Shown here: piece after piece, positions 63,106-64,000 of the stretch
Layout of the letters: every line of letters begins with the position of its first letter
Position numbering within the stretch: the first letter of the stretch is position 1
Source of the DNA: Abiotrophia defectiva ATCC 49176
GTDB lineage: Bacteria > Bacillota > Bacilli > Lactobacillales > Aerococcaceae
NCBI RefSeq assembly: GCF_000160075.2
Contig: NZ_KI535340.1
Span: 62,001-126,000 of the forward strand
Reading direction: 5' to 3'
Length of the DNA: 64,000 nt
Notes under the pieces: generated by a model
What the model saw: the letters and a program-made list of their open reading frames with translations, nothing else
Told to the model about the DNA's origin: nothing
Database searches by the model: none
Translations under genes and position numbers: made by a program

Positions 63106-64000
63106 CTAGTTGAAAAAGAGTGGCTCGTGGTCAATGGTAATATAAATCCCCTGCTTGGCTTCAAGCTGGGATTGGTCTAAGATGGCCCCAAGGCTTTCCT
63201 TAATGACTTGACCATCCTTGTACTTGAGCAAGAGTTGGAAATAATAGCGTTCATTAATCCGAGCAATCGCGCCTTGGCTGGGGCCTAGAATCTCAAGCGC
63301 TGCCCCGCTTGCCAAGAGGGCTTGCTTAACTTGATGACTCATAGCTTGGGCTTTGGCCTGGTATTTGCTAGAAATAGTAATTAAAGTGGTATAGAAATAA
63401 GGCGGATAATGGCCTAGATGACGTCGCTTCATCTCATAGTAGAAGAAGGACTCATAATCATGTTGCTGGGCCAATTGCATAACATAGTGGTCTGGATTAT
63501 AGGTTTGAATCAGGACCTCACCTTCGAAACGTCCCCGGCCAGTACGACCGGCTACTTGGGTCAAGAGTTGGAAGGTCTTTTCCCCTGCTCGGAAATCCGG
63601 CAGATTGAGAGCCGTATCCGCATTGATTACGCCAACTAGGGTCACGGCCTCAAAGTCCAGACCCTTGGCAATCATTTGAGTGCCTAGGAGAATGTCTGCC
63701 TCATGGCGACGGAAGCGATCCAAGAGGGCTTCGTGTTGGCCCTTCTTGCGTGTGGTATCCATATCCATGCGGATTACACGCGCGTCAGGAAAATGCTGAT
63801 TGAGTAATTCCTCAATCTTCTGGGTTCCTAAGCCAAAAGTTCTGAGATAGTCACTATGGCAGTTAGGACAGCGGTCAGGTACTGGGCTTTGGTAGTCACA
63901 GTAATGGCATTTGAGCCGATGCTCATGCTTGTGATAGGTTAAGGAAATATCGCAACGCGGGCATTGAATGACTTGGCCACATTCCCGACAGAGCATATAA
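63106..64000 (-). CDS. priA: Primosomal protein PriA, C-terminal part (start beyond window)
   Basis: About 298 residues of the C-terminal end; the frame continues past the right edge and an internal ATG at 63996 is not the true start. The zinc-binding cysteines are seen (CRECG, CPRCD, CHYCD, CPNC), followed by helicase motifs GTQMIAKGLDFEAVTLV and QVAGRTGRGRFEG. PriA restarts stalled replication forks. First gene here of the priA-fmt-rsmB-prpC-prkC unit. Confidence 0.96.
   Translation of the reverse strand, partial: YMLCRECGQVIQCPRCDISLTYHKHEHRLKCHYCDYQSPVPDRCPNCHSDYLRTFGLGTQKIEELLNQHFPDARVIRMDMDTTRKKGQHEALLDRFRRHEADILLGTQMIAKGLDFEAVTLVGVINADTALNLPDFRAGEKTFQLLTQVAGRTGRGRFEGEVLIQTYNPDHYVMQLAQQHDYESFFYYEMKRRHLGHYPPYFYTTLITISSKYQAKAQAMSHQVKQALLASGAALEILGPSQGAIARINERYYFQLLLKYKDGQVIKESLGAILDQSQLEAKQGIYITIDHEPLFFN

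Noticed and set aside
1-64000. CRISPR arrays, prophage or intact insertion sequences
   Set aside because: No regularly spaced repeats, integrase, transposase or phage structural genes were recognised.

Overview
The window looks like a core-chromosome segment of a low-to-mid GC Firmicute of the order Lactobacillales, most likely Aerococcaceae-like (Abiotrophia is one candidate; this is inference from gene content and base composition judged by eye). Nearly every gene lies on the minus strand. The backbone is the classical Firmicutes order, read in transcription direction from the right edge: priA-fmt-rsmB-prpC-prkC-rsgA-rpe-thiN-rpmB-yloU-fakA-recG-plsX-acpP, then rnc-smc-HAD-ftsY, ylxM-ffh, rpsP-khpA, and rimM-trmD-rplS.

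That backbone is split by accessory blocks. (1) 1-8940: a Gram-positive-type Pel exopolysaccharide operon (pelD-pelE-pelA deacetylase-pelF-pelG) followed by a CotH-family lipoprotein cut by the left edge. It has a good promoter and a perfect inverted repeat upstream. (2) 11553-16950: five consecutive divergent paralogues of an unrecognised two-membrane-segment protein between khpA and rimM; most have their own promoter and terminator. (3) 17656-20155: a psaBCA/scaCBA-type manganese ABC transporter whose promoter is overlapped by DtxR/MntR-like palindromes; a matching palindrome lies upstream of an mntR-like gene at 27784-28155. (4) 20457-25845: the complete lipoate-linked ADP-ribosylation (SirTM) locus: luciferase-like monooxygenase, GcvH-like carrier, zinc-type macrodomain, class M sirtuin and lipoate ligase, with a divergent old-yellow-enzyme-type oxidoreductase. 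(5) 35287-48806: a peptide-transport island with four closely related solute-binding proteins, a fifth more distant one, and oppDFBC.

The observation I rate highest runs through blocks 3 and 5. All six solute-binding proteins (PsaA-like and five OppA-like) have ordinary signal-peptidase I signals ending in AxA-type sites and lack the lipobox cysteine expected of Gram-positive binding proteins. The four related OppA copies still show a lipobox-like position with T, I, V or A where the cysteine should be. The CotH protein, in contrast, has a good lipobox. The five-gene paralogue array is the best candidate for an undescribed family.

I saw no tRNA, rRNA, CRISPR array, phage gene or intact insertion sequence. 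Promoters and terminators were found by eye, so they are candidates. Where the longest reading frame begins upstream of a good ribosome-binding site I moved the start and said so.
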